From: Pseudomonadales bacterium
Lineage (GTDB): Bacteria; Pseudomonadota; Gammaproteobacteria; Pseudomonadales; Azotimanducaceae
Assembly (NCBI GenBank): GCA_028285415.1
Contig: JANQPF010000027.1
Span: forward strand, 62,001-126,000
Reading direction: 5' to 3'
Length of the DNA stretch: 64,000 nt
The notes beneath the pieces were generated by a model, which saw only the letters and a program-made list of their open reading frames with translations, ran no database searches and was not told where the DNA came from. Of this stretch, positions 62,272-64,000 are shown one piece after another (within the stretch, counting starts at the first letter, position 1; each line of letters opens with the position of its first letter). Position numbers and translations under genes: made by a program.

Positions 62272-63410
62272 CAGCCTTCACCTCCCGTTGAACGATCCAT
62301 CTCAGGGGGCACGTCGACGTTCGCAAGGTGCGGCGCACGTTCGAGTTGGCCACGACGGTACTGCTCGAGCTGATAGACGTAGGCGAGCACCTGGGCAACG
62401 GCAACGTACAACGCTTCGGGGATCTCTTCTCCGGCTTCCGTGTTGTAGTAGATCGCTCGCGCCAGAGGAGGCATCTGCACCTGCGGCACATCGTGCTGAT
62501 CGGCAATTTCGCGAATACGGAATGCCATGTGGTCGACGCCTTTGGCGACGAGGATCGGCGCCACCATGGCCGCAGCATCGTACTTGACCGCAACGGAGAA
62601 GTGCTCGGGGTTGGTGATGACCACGTCGGCATTCGGTACGTCTTCGAGCATCTTCCGCTGCGCTACCTGCTGCTGCAGCGCACGCAGCTTGGCTTTGACT
62701 TCCGGCTTACCCTCGGAGTCTTTGAGCTCGTCTTTGACCTCCTGCTTGGTCATCTTGAGCTGCTTTTTGTGCTGGTGTATCTGAAACGGAACGTCAATAG
62801 CCGCAACGACGATCAGCGCCACGCCAATGAGAAGAAGCGCCCACCCTACGTAAGAAACGCCTGCGGCGATGGCAGCTTCAATGGGCTTGGTGGCGAGCAC
62901 CAGGAGCTCATTGAGACTCACGGACAGCACTGCAATAGCAACGCCGGATATGAGCACAAACTTGGCAATGGATTTGCCAAGCTCTACGAGGGACTTCATC
63001 GAAAACATGCGCCCGAAGCCTTTGATGAGACTCATTCGTTCGAGCTTCGGTTGTAGTGCCTTGGGTGCAAACACAAGCCCACCAACGCCGATACTCGAAA
63101 ACACCCCGGCGGCGAACATCACCACGCAGAAAGGTAACGCCGCCCAGATCGAATCGAGTGCCGCCTCACCAAGTACGGTCGTCATCTGCAGCTGGCTGTC
63201 GGCAGCCGTCGTAAATAGACGTTCCGTAAGGTCCAGCATTGCCTGGGAAAGGTTTGGCGCTACAAAAATGGCTGCGCAGGCGCCAAACGTGACGATGGCC
63301 ACGCTGTTGAGCTCCCGCGAACGGGCAACCTGCCCTTCCTCCCGCGCCTTCTGCAGTTTCCGCGGAGTGGCTTCTTCTGTCTTTTCCTGACCCTGTTGTT
63401 CTTCTGCCAT
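62271..63410 (-). CDS. flhB: flagellar export switch protein FlhB
   Basis: A 379-residue protein with four membrane helices (~30-215) and a cytoplasmic domain (~220-379) controlling substrate specificity. The N terminus EEQQGQEKTEEATPRKLQKAREEGQVARSREL is typical. The autocleavage motif is VVITNPEHFSVAVKYD, so the scissile Asn-Pro is kept while the usual NPTH reads NPEH. It starts one base after the fliR stop. Confidence 0.97.
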   Translation of the reverse strand: MAEEQQGQEKTEEATPRKLQKAREEGQVARSRELNSVAIVTFGACAAIFVAPNLSQAMLDLTERLFTTAADSQLQMTTVLGEAALDSIWAALPFCVVMFAAGVFSSIGVGGLVFAPKALQPKLERMSLIKGFGRMFSMKSLVELGKSIAKFVLISGVAIAVLSVSLNELLVLATKPIEAAIAAGVSYVGWALLLIGVALIVVAAIDVPFQIHQHKKQLKMTKQEVKDELKDSEGKPEVKAKLRALQQQVAQRKMLEDVPNADVVITNPEHFSVAVKYDAAAMVAPILVAKGVDHMAFRIREIADQHDVPQVQMPPLARAIYYNTEAGEEIPEALYVAVAQVLAYVYQLEQYRRGQLERAPHLANVDVPPEMDRSTGGEG

Positions 63411-63411
63411 C

Positions 63412-64000
63412 TCAATCCTGCCGAGTCGCGACGACGTGCTGGAGAAATTCGCCTGCCAGGCGTTGAAATTGATCTGACCACCCGTGCAGGAGAATCCAGA
63501 TGATCACCAGGCCGAACAAAAGGCTGAACGGGAAGCCCAGAGAAAACACGTTCAGCTGCGGTGCGCTGCGGTTCATGACGCCAAACGCCAGGTTGACGAT
63601 CAGGAGCGAAACGACCGCCGGGATGGCCAGCAGCACGCCGCCCACAAACATCCATCCGCCCATCTGGGCGATGCGCACGGCAAGATCCGGCAACCCGACT
63701 TCCACGCCCGTGGGATGCAGCTGGAAACCTGTGACCAGCACCTCCAGCAGAATGAGATGGCCGTTCATTGCCAGGAATGAAAGAGTGACCAGCATCAGAA
63801 AGAACTGACTCCAGACCGTAACCTGCACACCGTTACCCGGGTCAACCATGGCTGCGAAGCCGAGACCCATCTGCATGCCGATGAACTGTCCGGCAATGAC
63901 AAAAAGCTGAAAGAAGATGATGGCCGTGAATCCCAATCCGATTGCACCGAGTATCTGCAGTCCAAGATCGAGCGCGGTGGCCAGCGTGAAGGCGTCGAGC
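63412..64000 (-). CDS. fliR: flagellar export gate protein FliR (5' end outside the window)
   Basis: The C-terminal ~195 residues of FliR; the frame stays open to position 64000, so about 60 residues of the usual ~255 are missing. Hydrophobic helices with MQMGLGFAAMVDPGNGVQVTV, FLAMNGHLILLEVL, AIPAVVSLLIVNLAFGVMNRSAPQLNVFSLGFP and a final helix match the family. It forms the export gate with FliP and FliQ, expected beyond the edge. A TTG at 63936 is internal and not the start. Confidence 0.95.
   Translation of the reverse strand, partial: LDAFTLATALDLGLQILGAIGLGFTAIIFFQLFVIAGQFIGMQMGLGFAAMVDPGNGVQVTVWSQFFLMLVTLSFLAMNGHLILLEVLVTGFQLHPTGVEVGLPDLAVRIAQMGGWMFVGGVLLAIPAVVSLLIVNLAFGVMNRSAPQLNVFSLGFPFSLLFGLVIIWILLHGWSDQFQRLAGEFLQHVVATRQD

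Overview
The window looks like a chromosomal segment of a GC-rich, Gram-negative, polar-flagellated gammaproteobacterium, probably marine and heterotrophic. The evidence is gammaproteobacterial markers (SthA, ApbE/NqrM for Na+-NQR, EpmC, AlaA, LolCDE) and a Pseudomonas-like flagellar order (fliR-flhB-flhA-flhF-flhG-fliA-motC-motD). I cannot name a genus. I see no tRNA, rRNA, CRISPR array or insertion sequence.

Layout. 0-0.6 kb: a 10-bp tandem repeat and a small unknown gene behind two LexA-type boxes. 0.6-3.2 kb: clpB with a sigma-32-type promoter. 3.2-7.1 kb: a PilZ protein with a Nudix-like tail, DUF2244, comEC and DUF2062. 7.1-10.3 kb: the lolC-lolD-lolE lipoprotein-release operon. 10.4-14.6 kb: a second PilZ protein, sthA with an HDOD protein, and apbE-nqrM without nqr structural genes. 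14.7-31.7 kb: metabolic and housekeeping genes (symporter, histidine phosphatase, crotonase, rhodanese, sulfotransferase, LLM oxidoreductase, a two-gene spermidine-synthase-like locus, sulfatase, acyl-CoA synthetase, msrB, alaA, an rRNA-type methyltransferase, an NAD-kinase-like protein, an LhgO-like oxidase, epmC, a gamma-glutamylcyclotransferase, tusA).

31.9-44.8 kb is the most unusual region: twelve tightly packed plus-strand genes, most joined by 1-34 bp overlaps. They encode an exported TPR/TonB-C-like protein, four lipoproteins, a membrane TPR protein, a PEGA protein with a formylglycine-enzyme fold lacking the catalytic cysteines, a small secreted protein, a MotA/TolQ/ExbB channel, an actin/Hsp70-like protein and two paralogous von Willebrand A proteins. 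The N-terminal membrane helix of both VWA proteins carries a TolR/ExbD-like L-D-V motif with Asp16. I read this as a candidate ion-driven envelope machine in which VWA domains replace the usual periplasmic ExbD/TolR/MotB domain. I know of no described system with this composition.

44.8-51.6 kb: a methyltransferase and a complete suf operon (sufB-C-D-S, A-type carrier, sufT, sufE) behind a near-consensus IscR type-1-like box. 51.6-55.2 kb: a 1147-residue secreted helical-repeat protein, visibly AT-richer than its surroundings, with a palindrome of three overlapping GATC sites upstream. 55.2-64 kb: flagellar genes read leftward, ending in a fliR cut by the window edge; cheY/Z/A/B/W, often found at this locus in relatives, are absent.
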